From positions 1 through 25,330 of the forward strand of contig JAZPZL010000191.1 of assembly GCA_045544655.1 (NCBI GenBank): DNA of 25,330 nt, in the 5' to 3' direction. Position 1 is the stretch's first letter, and the number at the start of each line of letters is the position of its first letter. The position numbers and the translations under genes are program-made. Positions 13,742-21,808 of the stretch are shown here, one piece after another. The notes beneath the pieces are model-generated. The model had not been told where the DNA came from. It saw only the letters and a program-made list of their open reading frames with translations, and did no database searches. Source of the DNA: RGIG5579 sp045544655 (GTDB taxonomy: Bacteria > Bacillota > Clostridia > Oscillospirales > SIG627).

Positions 13742-14824
13742 TTACATATCGCGGGAGAGCATAAAGCCTCTCCAGGCTTCCAAAAGCTCTTTGTAGGTGG
13801 AATCGGGCAGGGGGGCGAGGGCGTTTTCAGCTTGCTTCAGATAAGAAGCGGCAAGGGCGCGGGTCTCTTCCAGACCGCGTTCCATCAGGATCTCTCTTGC
13901 ACGGAGAATATCCTCGTCGTTTTTTGAGGAGCCAACAACGCGGCGCAGAAATTCCTTTTCCCCGTCGGTGGCGTTTTCGTAAGCGGTGAGAAGGAGAATG
14001 GTGGGTTTTCCCTCACGGATATCACTGCCAATGGGCTTGCCCAGAGTCTTTTCCGTGGAGGTTACGCCCAGAATATCATCCTGCAGCTGGAAGGCAAGAC
14101 CGCAAAGCTCCGCAAAGCGGGCGAGGGCGGCGCAGCTCGGCAGATCGGGATCCGTTTGACGGGAGCCGATCAGGGCACCGGACAGAGCGCTGATTCCGAA
14201 CAGGGCGCCGGTTTTTCCTGCCATCATAAAGGTGACTTCTTCTTTCGTCAGGCGGTAGAAGGAGCCTTCTCCGTATAAAACGCCGTTTTTGGTGTCGATG
14301 GTTTCTCCTGCGATGAGGAAGGGACCGTATTTTCCCTCCAGAAGAGAAAGGATCTTCAAGGTGACTGCGGGAGGTACGAAGCCGGAATCGGAAAGCTGTG
14401 ACAGATAAGAAATTGCGGCACTGTGGAGGGCGTCGCCTGCCAGAAGTGCGGCGTCGAAACCGTACTCGGTGGCTTTCTCCTTACCGAATTCCGAAAAAGA
14501 ATCGGAGATGAGCTTGTGTACGGCACTCTTTCCGCGACGGGTATCGTCGTGGTCGATCATATCGTCGTGAACCAGGGTCCAGTTGTGGTAAAGCTCCAGC
14601 GCCAGCGCACAGGGGATCGCTGCCGCTTCCGCCTCAGGACCGCCCAGCACACCTGCCGCAAGACGGCAAATGGCAGGGCGCAGACGTTTTCCGCCGCGCT
14701 CAAAGTAAACGAAGGTCCCCTCGTGAAGCTCCGCCGGGGTCAAGGCGTAGGGGGGATTCTCCCTATAATAGGAAAGGATGGCGTCGCCGCTTTCCTTCAG
14801 ATAAGAAAGAAGCTTTTCCTTCAT
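13742..14824 (-). CDS. Polyprenyl (probably geranylgeranyl or farnesyl) diphosphate synthase
   Basis: A 360-residue all-helical trans-prenyltransferase that condenses isopentenyl diphosphate onto allylic diphosphates. Visible motifs: GGKRLRP (44-50), the first Asp-rich motif DDMID (87-91) followed by HDDTRRG, and the second, FQLQDDILG. The first motif is the DDxxD form, not the DDxxxxD form of ordinary bacterial farnesyl diphosphate synthase. The residue five before it is Trp82; bulky residues there limit chain length in known family members, suggesting a C15-C20 product. Products would feed undecaprenyl carrier, quinone or other isoprenoid synthesis. The ATG overlaps the stop of the HTH gene (ATGA), so translation is coupled. 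No exonuclease VII or dxs genes, common partners of ispA, are adjacent. Enzyme class firm; product length inferred. Confidence 0.85.
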   Translation of the reverse strand: MKEKLLSYLKESGDAILSYYRENPPYALTPAELHEGTFVYFERGGKRLRPAICRLAAGVLGGPEAEAAAIPCALALELYHNWTLVHDDMIDHDDTRRGKSAVHKLISDSFSEFGKEKATEYGFDAALLAGDALHSAAISYLSQLSDSGFVPPAVTLKILSLLEGKYGPFLIAGETIDTKNGVLYGEGSFYRLTKEEVTFMMAGKTGALFGISALSGALIGSRQTDPDLPSCAALARFAELCGLAFQLQDDILGVTSTEKTLGKPIGSDIREGKPTILLLTAYENATDGEKEFLRRVVGSSKNDEDILRAREILMERGLEETRALAASYLKQAENALAPLPDSTYKELLEAWRGFMLSRDM

Positions 14825-15180
14825 CGGCTCAGCAGGAAATCAACGTAATCCAGAACCATCTTTCTTTGACCCATAGAAAGACTCTGAAATTTTTCGTTGA
14901 ACAGCTCGCCGGAGCGATAAGCACTGCCGGAAGGCTTTTTTTCTTCGGATTCCTTATATACGCCCGAGCAGAAAAGAAGATCGTCTGCGGTGATGTTTCC
15001 TGCGGCGTTCTGTGCGATTTTATTGATCAGCTTGAGCCTGGGAGAGTTTTCCTGCTGTCCCAGAGCCAGCTTTCTCATCTGGATATAGCTGATGTCGCAA
15101 TCCATGGCAAACTGTCGCCAGGAGCGATCACCCTTTGCTTGCTCCAGCAGAAGGGAAAAAATACGTTTGTTGAATTTCAT
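14821..15180 (-). CDS. Small XRE-like helix-turn-helix protein
   Basis: A 119-residue protein. Residues about 19-55 (RSWRQFAMDCDISYIQM onward, then KLALGQQENSP) read as a phage-repressor-type helix-turn-helix, with a helical C-terminal half (FNEKFQSLSMGQRKMVLDYV) that may dimerise. ATG at 15180 was chosen because AAGG lies 9 nt upstream; another ATG two codons earlier sits too close to that site. It is the first gene of an operon with a prenyl diphosphate synthase and a D,D-carboxypeptidase, overlapping the former. A palindrome just upstream of its promoter is a candidate autoregulatory site. The signal it responds to is unknown; a link to envelope precursor supply is an inference from neighbours. 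Confidence 0.7.
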   Translation of the reverse strand: MKFNKRIFSLLLEQAKGDRSWRQFAMDCDISYIQMRKLALGQQENSPRLKLINKIAQNAAGNITADDLLFCSGVYKESEEKKPSGSAYRSGELFNEKFQSLSMGQRKMVLDYVDFLLSR

Positions 15181-15213
15181 GTGCATCCGCCTTAAAATTT
15201 TAATACATTTCAT

Positions 15214-15242
15214 ATTATATCAGGAAAAGGGTGCTTCGGCAA
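15214..15242 (-). promoter_or_regulatory. Promoter of the HTH/prenyl synthase/carboxypeptidase operon
   Basis: On the minus strand TTGCCG (15242-15237), 17 bp, then a perfect TATAAT (15219-15214), about 35 nt before the HTH protein ATG. Confidence 0.75.
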
Positions 15243-15250
15243 GAAAAAAA

Positions 15251-15264
15251 CACAAACTTTTGTG
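15251..15264. promoter_or_regulatory. Palindrome CACAAA-CT-TTTGTG upstream of the HTH promoter
   Basis: A perfect 6-bp inverted repeat with a 2-bp centre lies about 8 bp upstream of the -35 box. Its size fits an XRE-type dimer site. A further TTTGTG half-site occurs at 15298-15303. Confidence 0.45.
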
Positions 15265-15458
15265 AATAAAATAAAAATTTATTGTGTAATGAAATAGTTT
15301 GTGCAGTTATAAAAACTGAGAATTGTGTGTTTAAAATATATAACGCACTTCAAAAAATGTAGATAAACACTGATGTTTTTGTATCTGATAATAATCTTTT
15401 TCACAGATTTTGTACAAGTTGCATAAATTGTATTTTGCATTTTTGGGGAATAAAACTC

Positions 15459-15487
15459 TTTTCATAACGGGAGAAATTTGCTAAAAT
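15459..15487 (+). promoter_or_regulatory. Possible promoter of the ATPase gene
   Basis: TTTTCA (15459-15464), 17 bp, TAAAAT (15482-15487). The -10 box is good and the -35 box is only a partial match. The region is AT-rich, so other starts are possible. Confidence 0.45.
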
Positions 15488-15500
15488 ACATTCGTTTGAT

Positions 15501-15524
15501 TATGCAGAGAAATTTCTGCGCATA
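15501..15524 (+). promoter_or_regulatory. Leader hairpin before the ATPase ribosome site
   Basis: TATGCAGA and TCTGCGCATA form an 8-bp stem with one bulged G around a 6-nt loop, ending about 6 nt before AGGAGG. It could affect mRNA stability or translation of this apparently highly expressed gene; this is speculative. Confidence 0.35.
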
Positions 15525-15540
15525 TTTTTAGGAGGAAAAA

Positions 15541-16662
15541 ATGGCTAGTGTATCTTTGAAGCATATTTTTAAGAAGTACCCCGGCGGTGTTACTGCGGTA
15601 ACCGACTTCTGCCTGGAGATCAAGGACAAGGAATTTATCATTCTGGTAGGTCCTTCCGGTTGCGGTAAGTCCACCACTCTTCGTATGGTAGCAGGTCTGG
15701 AAGAGATCACCGAGGGTGAGCTTTTCATCGGTGACAGACTGGTTAACGACGTTGCACCTAAGGATAGAGATATCGCGATGGTGTTCCAGAACTACGCTCT
15801 GTACCCCCATATGTCCGTGTTTGATAACATGGCGTTCGGTCTGAAGCTCCGCAAGGTTCCCAAGGAAGAGATCAAGAGAAGAGTTGAAGAAGCAGCTCGT
15901 ATCCTTGACATCGCTCACCTGCTCGACCGTAAGCCCAAGGCTCTGTCCGGTGGTCAGAGACAGCGTGTTGCTCTGGGTCGTGCAATCGTTCGTGTGCCTA
16001 AGGTGTTCCTGCTTGACGAGCCTCTGTCCAACCTGGACGCAAAGCTCCGTGCATCCATGAGAACCGAGCTTACCAAGCTCCACCAGAAGCTGCAGACGAC
16101 CTTTATCTACGTAACCCACGACCAGACTGAGGCTATGACCATGGCTTCCAGAATCGTCGTTATGAAGGACGGTATCATCCAGCAGGTTGATACTCCTCAA
16201 AACCTGTACGATCTCCCCGTAAACCTGTTCGTAGCAGGCTTTATCGGTACTCCTCAGATGAACTTCATCAACGGTAAGCTCATCAAGAAGAGAGGCGAGG
16301 ACGGCATTTACTTCACCTTCGGTGAAAGCAATGAGTTCAAGCTTCCCGAGGAGAAGGCTGAGGATGAGGAAGTTCAGAAGTACGTTGGCAAGGAAGTGAT
16401 CGCAGGTATCCGTTCCGAGGCGATCCACGACGAGCCTATGTATCTCTCCCAGTTCTCCGAATGGGTGATCGATGCAGGCGTTGACGTAACTGAGCTTATG
16501 GGTGCTGAGATCTTCCTGTACCTGAACAGCCAGGAGACCAACTTCATCGCAAGAGTATCTCCCCGTTCCAAGGCTAAGGTTGGCGATTCCATCAAGGTTG
16601 CTTTCGATATCAACAGAATGCATCTGTTCGATAAGGACACCGAGATCTGCATCTGCCACTAA
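15541..16662 (+). CDS. msmK: Carbohydrate ABC transporter ATP-binding protein (MsmK/UgpC/MalK type)
   Basis: A 373-residue ATPase that powers sugar import with membrane partners. It shows Walker A GPSGCGKST (37-45), Q-loop Gln83, signature LSGGQ (135-139), Walker B VFLLDE (155-160) and H-loop His193. The C-terminal third (from about 235) is the OB-type regulatory domain of the MalK group. It stands alone, with its own promoter and terminator and no permease or binding protein nearby. In Gram-positive bacteria such lone MsmK-type ATPases serve several sugar transporters encoded elsewhere, so that is the likely role. AGGAGG lies 5 nt before ATG. Codon choice (frequent CGT, GGT, CTG, AAG) is more uniform than in most neighbours, as expected for strong expression. 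The symbol is by family resemblance. Confidence 0.9.
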   Translation: MASVSLKHIFKKYPGGVTAVTDFCLEIKDKEFIILVGPSGCGKSTTLRMVAGLEEITEGELFIGDRLVNDVAPKDRDIAMVFQNYALYPHMSVFDNMAFGLKLRKVPKEEIKRRVEEAARILDIAHLLDRKPKALSGGQRQRVALGRAIVRVPKVFLLDEPLSNLDAKLRASMRTELTKLHQKLQTTFIYVTHDQTEAMTMASRIVVMKDGIIQQVDTPQNLYDLPVNLFVAGFIGTPQMNFINGKLIKKRGEDGIYFTFGESNEFKLPEEKAEDEEVQKYVGKEVIAGIRSEAIHDEPMYLSQFSEWVIDAGVDVTELMGAEIFLYLNSQETNFIARVSPRSKAKVGDSIKVAFDINRMHLFDKDTEICICH

Positions 16663-16677
16663 TTCAAGGCATCATTT

Positions 16678-16708
16678 CACCCGACGCAACCGCGTCGGGT
16701 GTTTTTTT
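16678..16708 (+). terminator. Intrinsic terminator after the ABC ATPase
   Basis: A GC-rich 10-bp perfect stem (CACCCGACGC with its complement) around AACC is followed directly by seven T residues. Confidence 0.93.
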
Positions 16709-16749
16709 GCATTTTTCTTTCTTTTTTTCGGTAAAAAGTGCATTTTTCC

Positions 16750-16778
16750 TTGATTTTTTCGACGTGCTGTGATAAAAT
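16750..16778 (+). promoter_or_regulatory. Promoter of the NSS symporter gene
   Basis: TTGATT (16750-16755), 17 bp, TAAAAT (16773-16778), about 35 nt before the ATG. Confidence 0.75.
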
Positions 16779-16813
16779 AGCCGAGTTATTTTGAAGAAGA
16801 AAGGTTTTTCGTT

Positions 16814-18298
16814 ATGGACAAAAAGAAAAACGGTTTTGCCAGCGGATTGGGATTCGTTCTGGCGGCTGCAGGCTCGGCGGTAGGGCTGGGCAATCTTTGG
16901 GGCTTCCCCTATAAGACGCAGGAGTACGGCGGTGCCGCCTTCGTTCTGGTTTATATTGCTTGCGTGCTTTTGATCGGCGCAGTTACCATGGTCTGTGAGA
17001 TCTTTATCGGAAGACGGGCTCAGGCTAACCCCGTTACCGCCTTTAAAAAGATCCATAAGAACGTGGGCTGGTTTGGCGTCCTTGCCATTCTGATCCCCGG
17101 TTTTATCGCTTGTTATTACTCTGTGCTTGGCGGATATACCGTGCGCTTTGCGGTAAATTCCTTCCGCGGAAATGCAGGTACGATGGATTCCTTCGCTGCC
17201 AACGGCTGGCTGGTGACCCTTTTCACCGCCATCTTTATCGCATTGGCGCTGTTTGTGGTTATGGCGGGAGTCAAGGGCGGTATTGAAAAGGCAGCCAAGA
17301 TCCTGATGCCCGCATTGTTCGTTTTGCTTTTTGGTACTGCGATCTTTTCTCTTTGTTTGGGTGAAGGCGTAGGCGAGGGACTTGCCTTTTACCTGAAGCC
17401 CGATTTCTCCAAGCTTGGGGGAACGCATATCCTTGCGGCAATGGGTCAGGCTTTTTATTCTCTTTCTTTGGGAATGGGCGCTATGATCGTTTACGGCTCC
17501 TATACCGGAAAGGAGATCAGCCTTGTAAAATCCACCGGTATGATCTGCCTGTTTGATACTATGGTAGCCCTGCTCGCCGGCTTTGCCATTTTCCCCGCTT
17601 TGTATCACTACAAGGCAACGGCGGGCGTGATGCCTCAGGATATTGCAGGCTCCAAATTGATGTTCAAGACCCTTCCTATGGTGTTTGAATCCTTAGGATT
17701 TGTTGGTAAGGTCGTCAGCTTTTTGTTTTTTGCTATGGTCGTGATCGCAGCACTTACCTCCGTGATCTCACTCCTTGAGGTGGTCTGCCAGTTTGTGATC
17801 CAGAAATTCCGTGTATCCCGCAAAAAAGCAGTTGGGATCCTTGCTTTGATCTGCTTTGCCGTTTCCGTTCCCGTGGGTATTTCCGCAGGTCAGGATATGG
17901 CCTCTCCCGATGCCATTAAGGTCTTCGGTATGGATCTGCTCAGCTTTTTCGATACGGTGACCAACACGGTGCTGATGCCGGTTTGTGCTTTCTTCAGCTG
18001 TATTGCCATCGGCTGGCTGATGGGACCGAAAAAGGCAGTTGCGGAAATGGAAGGGGAAGGGCAGAGACTTGGCTTCTTCCGCCCGGTATTTATCTTTATG
18101 GTAAAGTGGGTAACGCCTCTTCTCATTCTTGCCATTGAGATCCTGGGTGTGTACGAGCTGATCTTCCCTCAGGGAGGCTTCTCCGCAAACGGACTGGGGA
18201 TTGCCATCTCCTCTTACGCCCTTCTTGCGGTGGGTGTCATCGTTTACTTTGTATTCTTCAGAAACAGCAACACCGGTACCAACGAAGACGAAAAATAA
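16814..18298 (+). CDS. Sodium-dependent transporter, NSS (neurotransmitter:sodium symporter) family
   Basis: A 494-residue membrane protein with about 11-12 hydrophobic segments, the LeuT fold. Such proteins use the sodium gradient to import amino acids or related amines. The first helix has the family signature AAAGSAVGLGNLWGFPY (about 18-34), containing the unwound Na+/substrate-binding stretch. The position normally Arg (WRFPY in most members, Arg30 of LeuT at the extracellular gate) is Gly here. TM6/7 region motifs AFYSLSLGMGAMIVYGSY match the family sodium-site segment. AAAGG lies 9 nt before ATG. It is monocistronic, between its own promoter and terminator. Substrate cannot be assigned; the missing arginine may mark a distinct subgroup. 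Confidence 0.88.
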   Translation: MDKKKNGFASGLGFVLAAAGSAVGLGNLWGFPYKTQEYGGAAFVLVYIACVLLIGAVTMVCEIFIGRRAQANPVTAFKKIHKNVGWFGVLAILIPGFIACYYSVLGGYTVRFAVNSFRGNAGTMDSFAANGWLVTLFTAIFIALALFVVMAGVKGGIEKAAKILMPALFVLLFGTAIFSLCLGEGVGEGLAFYLKPDFSKLGGTHILAAMGQAFYSLSLGMGAMIVYGSYTGKEISLVKSTGMICLFDTMVALLAGFAIFPALYHYKATAGVMPQDIAGSKLMFKTLPMVFESLGFVGKVVSFLFFAMVVIAALTSVISLLEVVCQFVIQKFRVSRKKAVGILALICFAVSVPVGISAGQDMASPDAIKVFGMDLLSFFDTVTNTVLMPVCAFFSCIAIGWLMGPKKAVAEMEGEGQRLGFFRPVFIFMVKWVTPLLILAIEILGVYELIFPQGGFSANGLGIAISSYALLAVGVIVYFVFFRNSNTGTNEDEK

Positions 18299-18301
18299 AT
18301 C

Positions 18302-18336
18302 AAAAATACCGTTTGCATCGGCAAACGGTATTTTTT
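18302..18336 (+). terminator. Intrinsic terminator after the NSS symporter
   Basis: AAAAATACCGTTTGC and its exact complement form a 15-bp stem around ATCG, ending in a T tract, 4 nt after the stop codon. Confidence 0.92.
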
Positions 18337-18345
18337 GCAAAAAAG

Positions 18346-18371
18346 AATCACGGAGCCGAAGCTCCGTGATT
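18346..18371 (-). terminator. Intrinsic terminator of the PEP carboxykinase gene
   Basis: An 11-bp perfect stem with a TTCG loop on the minus strand, followed on that strand by CTTTTTT. It lies 15 nt after the carboxykinase stop, back to back with the symporter terminator. Confidence 0.88.
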
Positions 18372-18385
18372 TTGTTTGTTTTGAA

Positions 18386-20161
18386 TTACTTCAGGTTTGC
18401 CTTGAGGGTCTCCAGCTGAGTCTTGAGCTCTGCGGGGAGACGGTCAAACTTCTTGAAGTACTCTTCAACGTCTGCCGCATACTCGGTCCAAGCATCCTTA
18501 TCTACGGTGAGGATGGATTTGAGAACCTCGATATCCATATCCAGATCGGTCAGATCAATGTCTTCGGGTCTGGGAATGTAACCGATTGCAGTCTCGGCAG
18601 CATCAGCCTTGCCCTCGCAACGGTCGATGATCCAGTTGAGGACTCTCATATTGTCACCGAAGCCGGGCCATACGAAGTTGCCTTCGTCGTCGGTACGGAA
18701 CCAGTTAACGTTAAAGATCTTGGGAGCCTTGTCACCCAGCTTTTCACCCATATCGAGCCAATGCTGGAAGTAGTCACCCATATTGTAGCCACAGAAGGGA
18801 AGCATAGCCATAGGATCGTGACGAACCACGCCGACTGCACCGGCAGCTGCTGCGGTAGTCTCGGAAGCCATGGTAGCACCTACGAATACACCGTTCTTCC
18901 AATCCTTGGACTGGTAAACCAGGGGAGCCAGCTTTGCACGTCTGCCGCCGAATACGATTGCGGAGATGGGCACGCCTGCACCCTTGTCAAACTCCTCGGA
19001 AATGCAGGGGCAGTTCACAGCGGGAGCGGTGAAACGGGAGTTGGGATGTGCGGCGCAGGTGGTCTTGTCTGCCTTGTCGAACTTTGCAGGACCCCAGGGG
19101 TTGCCCTTCCAGTCGATGGCGTTTTCGGGCAGGTTCTTGTTGAGACCTTCCCACCATACGGTGTTGTCATTCAGATCCAGAGCCACGTTGGTGAAGATGG
19201 TGTTCTTCTTGGTGGACTCAAGAGCGTTGAAGTTGGACTTCTCGTTGGTACCGGGAGCAACGCCGAAGAAGCCGTTCTCGGGGTTGATGGCGTAGAGTCT
19301 GCCGTCAGCACCGATTCTCATCCATGCAATGTCGTCGCCAACGGTCCAAACCTTGTAGCCCTTCTCCTGCAGATACTTGGGAGGAATGAGCATTGCCAGG
19401 TTGGTCTTACCGCAAGCAGAGGGGAATGCGGCGGCGATGTATTTTACTTCGCCCTTGGGATTCTCAAGACCGAGGATGAGCATATGCTCTGCCATCCAGC
19501 CTTCCTTCCAGCCCTGATAGGAAGCGATACGGAGTGCGAAGCACTTCTTACCAAGCAGTACGTTTCCGCCGTAAGCGGAGTTTACGGAAATGATGGTGTT
19601 ATCCTCGGGGAACTGGCAGATATATCTCTTTTCGGGATCAACGTCACACTTTGCGTGCAGACCGCGTACCCAGTCGTTGGAATCGCCGAGAACCTCCAGA
19701 ACCTTGGTGCCTACACGGGTCATGATCGCCATGTTGAGTACAACGTAGATGGAGTCGGTAACTTCGATACCTGCTTTTGCAAGAGGAGAACCGATGGGAC
19801 CCATAGAGAAGGGGATGATATACATAGTTCTGCCCTGATAGGTGCCGCGTGCGATGTTGTAGAGCTTCTCATACATCTCGGCGGGAGCGCACCAGTTGTT
19901 GGTGGGGCCTGCATCCTCCTTAACGGTGGTGCAGATAAAGGTTCTGTCTTCTACACGGGCTACGTCGTTGGGACGGGTTCTGTGAAGGTAGCATCCGGGG
20001 AGCTTTGCTTCGTTGAGCTTCAGCATTTCGCCGGTGGCGCAAGCCTCCTCGCGGAGTTCCTCAAGCTGAGCCTCTTCGCCGGTGATCCAGACGATCTTGT
20101 CGGGATTGAGAAGAGCTTTCATCTCCTCGATCCACTTGGTTACGGTTGCATTGGTGGTCAT
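18386..20161 (-). CDS. pckG: Phosphoenolpyruvate carboxykinase (GTP)
   Basis: A 591-residue enzyme interconverting oxaloacetate + GTP and PEP + CO2 + GDP in the cytoplasm, typical length for the GTP type (about 590-620). The phosphate-binding loop AFPSACGKTN (245-254) and the metal-binding Asp pair in GDDIAWM (275-281) are present, as are the GTP-type landmarks RTRPNDVARVEDRTF, IIPFSMGP and FGGRRAK. The ATP-type enzyme (PckA), common in Bacillota, lacks these. In fermentative anaerobes the enzyme often runs toward oxaloacetate, fixing CO2 for succinate or propionate formation, or for gluconeogenesis; which applies cannot be told here. It is monocistronic, with its own promoter and terminator and AAAGGA before ATG. 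Codon use suggests strong expression. Confidence 0.95.
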   Translation of the reverse strand: MTTNATVTKWIEEMKALLNPDKIVWITGEEAQLEELREEACATGEMLKLNEAKLPGCYLHRTRPNDVARVEDRTFICTTVKEDAGPTNNWCAPAEMYEKLYNIARGTYQGRTMYIIPFSMGPIGSPLAKAGIEVTDSIYVVLNMAIMTRVGTKVLEVLGDSNDWVRGLHAKCDVDPEKRYICQFPEDNTIISVNSAYGGNVLLGKKCFALRIASYQGWKEGWMAEHMLILGLENPKGEVKYIAAAFPSACGKTNLAMLIPPKYLQEKGYKVWTVGDDIAWMRIGADGRLYAINPENGFFGVAPGTNEKSNFNALESTKKNTIFTNVALDLNDNTVWWEGLNKNLPENAIDWKGNPWGPAKFDKADKTTCAAHPNSRFTAPAVNCPCISEEFDKGAGVPISAIVFGGRRAKLAPLVYQSKDWKNGVFVGATMASETTAAAAGAVGVVRHDPMAMLPFCGYNMGDYFQHWLDMGEKLGDKAPKIFNVNWFRTDDEGNFVWPGFGDNMRVLNWIIDRCEGKADAAETAIGYIPRPEDIDLTDLDMDIEVLKSILTVDKDAWTEYAADVEEYFKKFDRLPAELKTQLETLKANLK

Positions 20162-20202
20162 GATTTGAGTTCCTTTCTCTGGTTTTGTTCAAATTCAAAT
20201 CT

Positions 20203-20231
20203 ATTATACTAAAATATAAAAAAATTCGCAA
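20203..20231 (-). promoter_or_regulatory. Promoter of pckG
   Basis: On the minus strand TTGCGA (20231-20226), 17 bp, perfect TATAAT (20208-20203), about 40 nt before the ATG. Confidence 0.78.
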
Positions 20232-20455
20232 GAGGTGAAAGACAGAAAAACGAAAAAATACGCTTTTTTTCTCAAAACTTACGAAAAATAACAAAAGAAC
20301 GGTCCTTGTTTATCTTTTTTCAAAAAAAGACTTCATATTCAAAAGAAAATTAAAAACCGAGGGTGCTATATTTATTCAACCAATTTTTTCACTTCTGCCG
20401 TAACCGGGGCGAAAAGAAAAAAATTCCTTTTTTCACAAAAAAATCACAAAAAGGT

Positions 20456-20484
20456 TTGAAAAGGTACAGATTGTATAGTATAAT
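20456..20484 (+). promoter_or_regulatory. Promoter of the yfmF-yfmH-lgt-folD operon
   Basis: TTGAAA (20456-20461), 17 bp, perfect TATAAT (20479-20484), about 40 nt before the first ATG. Confidence 0.85.
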
Positions 20485-20524
20485 ACATAATAGATTGCTA
20501 TATTTATGGCAGAAAGGATGCACT

Positions 20525-21808
20525 ATGACACAACAAAAACCACTGCGGATTTCCATTCTCCCCGGCGTTCATTTGAATTTCGTGGAGAACGATCGCTATA
20601 AAACCAATTTTATCACCTTTGATTTTCTGACTTCCCTGAATCGGGTGAATGCTTCTTACAACACGGTGCTTGCCCGCGTTTTGACCCGTGGCTGTGAAAA
20701 GTACCCCAGCCAGCTGACGCTGAATCGGGCATTGGACGAGCTGTACGACGCCTCCCTTTCATCGGATTCTTTGAAGGTGGGAGAGTGGCATACCCTTTCC
20801 GTTTCTCTGGCTCTTCTGGACAATGCTTTTACCTTTGGCGGTGAGGATCTTTCCGGAGAAGGGCTTGCTCTTCTGGAAGAGGTGATCTTCCGTCCCTATC
20901 TTCCCGAGGGCGTCTTTTGCGAGGAATACGTAAAGGGGGAAAAGAAACAGGCACTGCTTGAGATCGCCTCCCTTGTAAACAACAAAGCGAGATACGCCAG
21001 ATCGAGAATGATCGAGCATATGTGTAAGCTGGAGCCTTATTCCACCTGCGCCATCGGTACGCGGGGAGAGATCGGCAAGATCACGGCGGAAAGCCTTGCC
21101 GCTTATTATAAGGAATTTTTAAAGACCTCTCAGATCGAGATCTTCTTCGTGGGACGCTTTGATCGGGAGAAGGTACAAAAGCAGGTGGAGAAAATGTTTG
21201 CTTCCTGCGAGCGTGCCTTTGCGCCCTTGCCGCCGCTCTCCATCCGCACCAAGGCACGGACGGTGAAGGAGATCACCGAGACGATGGATATTACCCAGGC
21301 AAATCTGGTAATGGGATTCCGCACCGCCTCCACCATTTACGATCCCACCTGGCGCGCCATGAGCCTTTACAACGCGGTTCTGGGCGGGTCTCTTACCTCC
21401 AAGCTGTTTTGCGTTTTGCGGGAAAAAATGAGCCTATGCTATTCCATTTCCTCTACGCCTGACGCACTGAAGGGAATTATGACCATTTACGCTGGGATCG
21501 CTCCCGAGAAGCGGGAGGTTGCCATTTCCGAGGCTCTCAATCAGATGGAGGAGATCCGCAAGGGAAATATTACTCCCGAGGAATTGGAGAACGCGCGAGG
21601 CGCCCTGATCCATTCTCTCCGCGGTCTTCGGGACAATCCCGCAGTTTTGGCGGATTGGTATTTGCCCCGCATTCTTACCGGAAACTTCCAGACGCCCGAT
21701 GAGATCATTGCCGAGCTTCAGGCACTGACCGCGGAGGACGTGGTGAAGGTTTCCGAAAATATTACCTTGGATACGATCTATACCCTGACGGGAAAGGAGG
21801 AAGCGTGA
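20525..21808 (+). CDS. yfmF: M16-family protein YfmF (non-catalytic partner)
   Basis: A 427-residue M16 (insulinase/pitrilysin) family protein. The position of the zinc motif HxxEH is occupied by VLARVLTRGCEK, so it lacks the metal site and is probably the non-catalytic half of a heterodimer with the next gene. The paired arrangement, order and length match B. subtilis YmfF/YmfH, which are named for their link to 5-aminopentanol modification of elongation factor P; the exact peptidase substrate is not known to me. ATG at 20525 was chosen because AAAGGATG precedes it; the frame stays open further upstream but lacks a ribosome site. It is the first gene of the operon and overlaps the next by TGATG. 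Confidence 0.85.
   Translation: MTQQKPLRISILPGVHLNFVENDRYKTNFITFDFLTSLNRVNASYNTVLARVLTRGCEKYPSQLTLNRALDELYDASLSSDSLKVGEWHTLSVSLALLDNAFTFGGEDLSGEGLALLEEVIFRPYLPEGVFCEEYVKGEKKQALLEIASLVNNKARYARSRMIEHMCKLEPYSTCAIGTRGEIGKITAESLAAYYKEFLKTSQIEIFFVGRFDREKVQKQVEKMFASCERAFAPLPPLSIRTKARTVKEITETMDITQANLVMGFRTASTIYDPTWRAMSLYNAVLGGSLTSKLFCVLREKMSLCYSISSTPDALKGIMTIYAGIAPEKREVAISEALNQMEEIRKGNITPEELENARGALIHSLRGLRDNPAVLADWYLPRILTGNFQTPDEIIAELQALTAEDVVKVSENITLDTIYTLTGKEEA

Larger units (their letters stand above)
15181..15540. other. AT-rich divergent intergenic region
   Basis: A gap of 360 bases between the HTH operon and the ATPase gene. It holds the HTH-operon promoter, a palindrome, a likely ATPase promoter and a leader hairpin, listed separately. 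Between about 15270 and 15450 I see only AT-rich sequence with scattered TTTGTG and TTGTGT runs and no convincing gene or RNA. Confidence 0.6.
20162..20524. other. AT-rich divergent intergenic region
   Basis: A gap of 363 bases between pckG and the yfmF operon. It holds the two divergent promoters listed separately. The middle (about 20235-20450) is A/T-tract-rich with homopolymeric pairs such as 20313-20330, but I see no gene, RNA or convincing operator. Confidence 0.6.

Noticed and set aside
18335..20212. Long open frame (625 codons) on the plus strand opposite pckG
   Set aside because: It spans the whole of pckG in antisense plus both its terminator and leader, which is typical of a codon-bias artefact.
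20313..20330. T-tract/A-tract inverted repeat upstream of yfmF
   Set aside because: Low-complexity A/T only, expected by chance in this AT-rich region.
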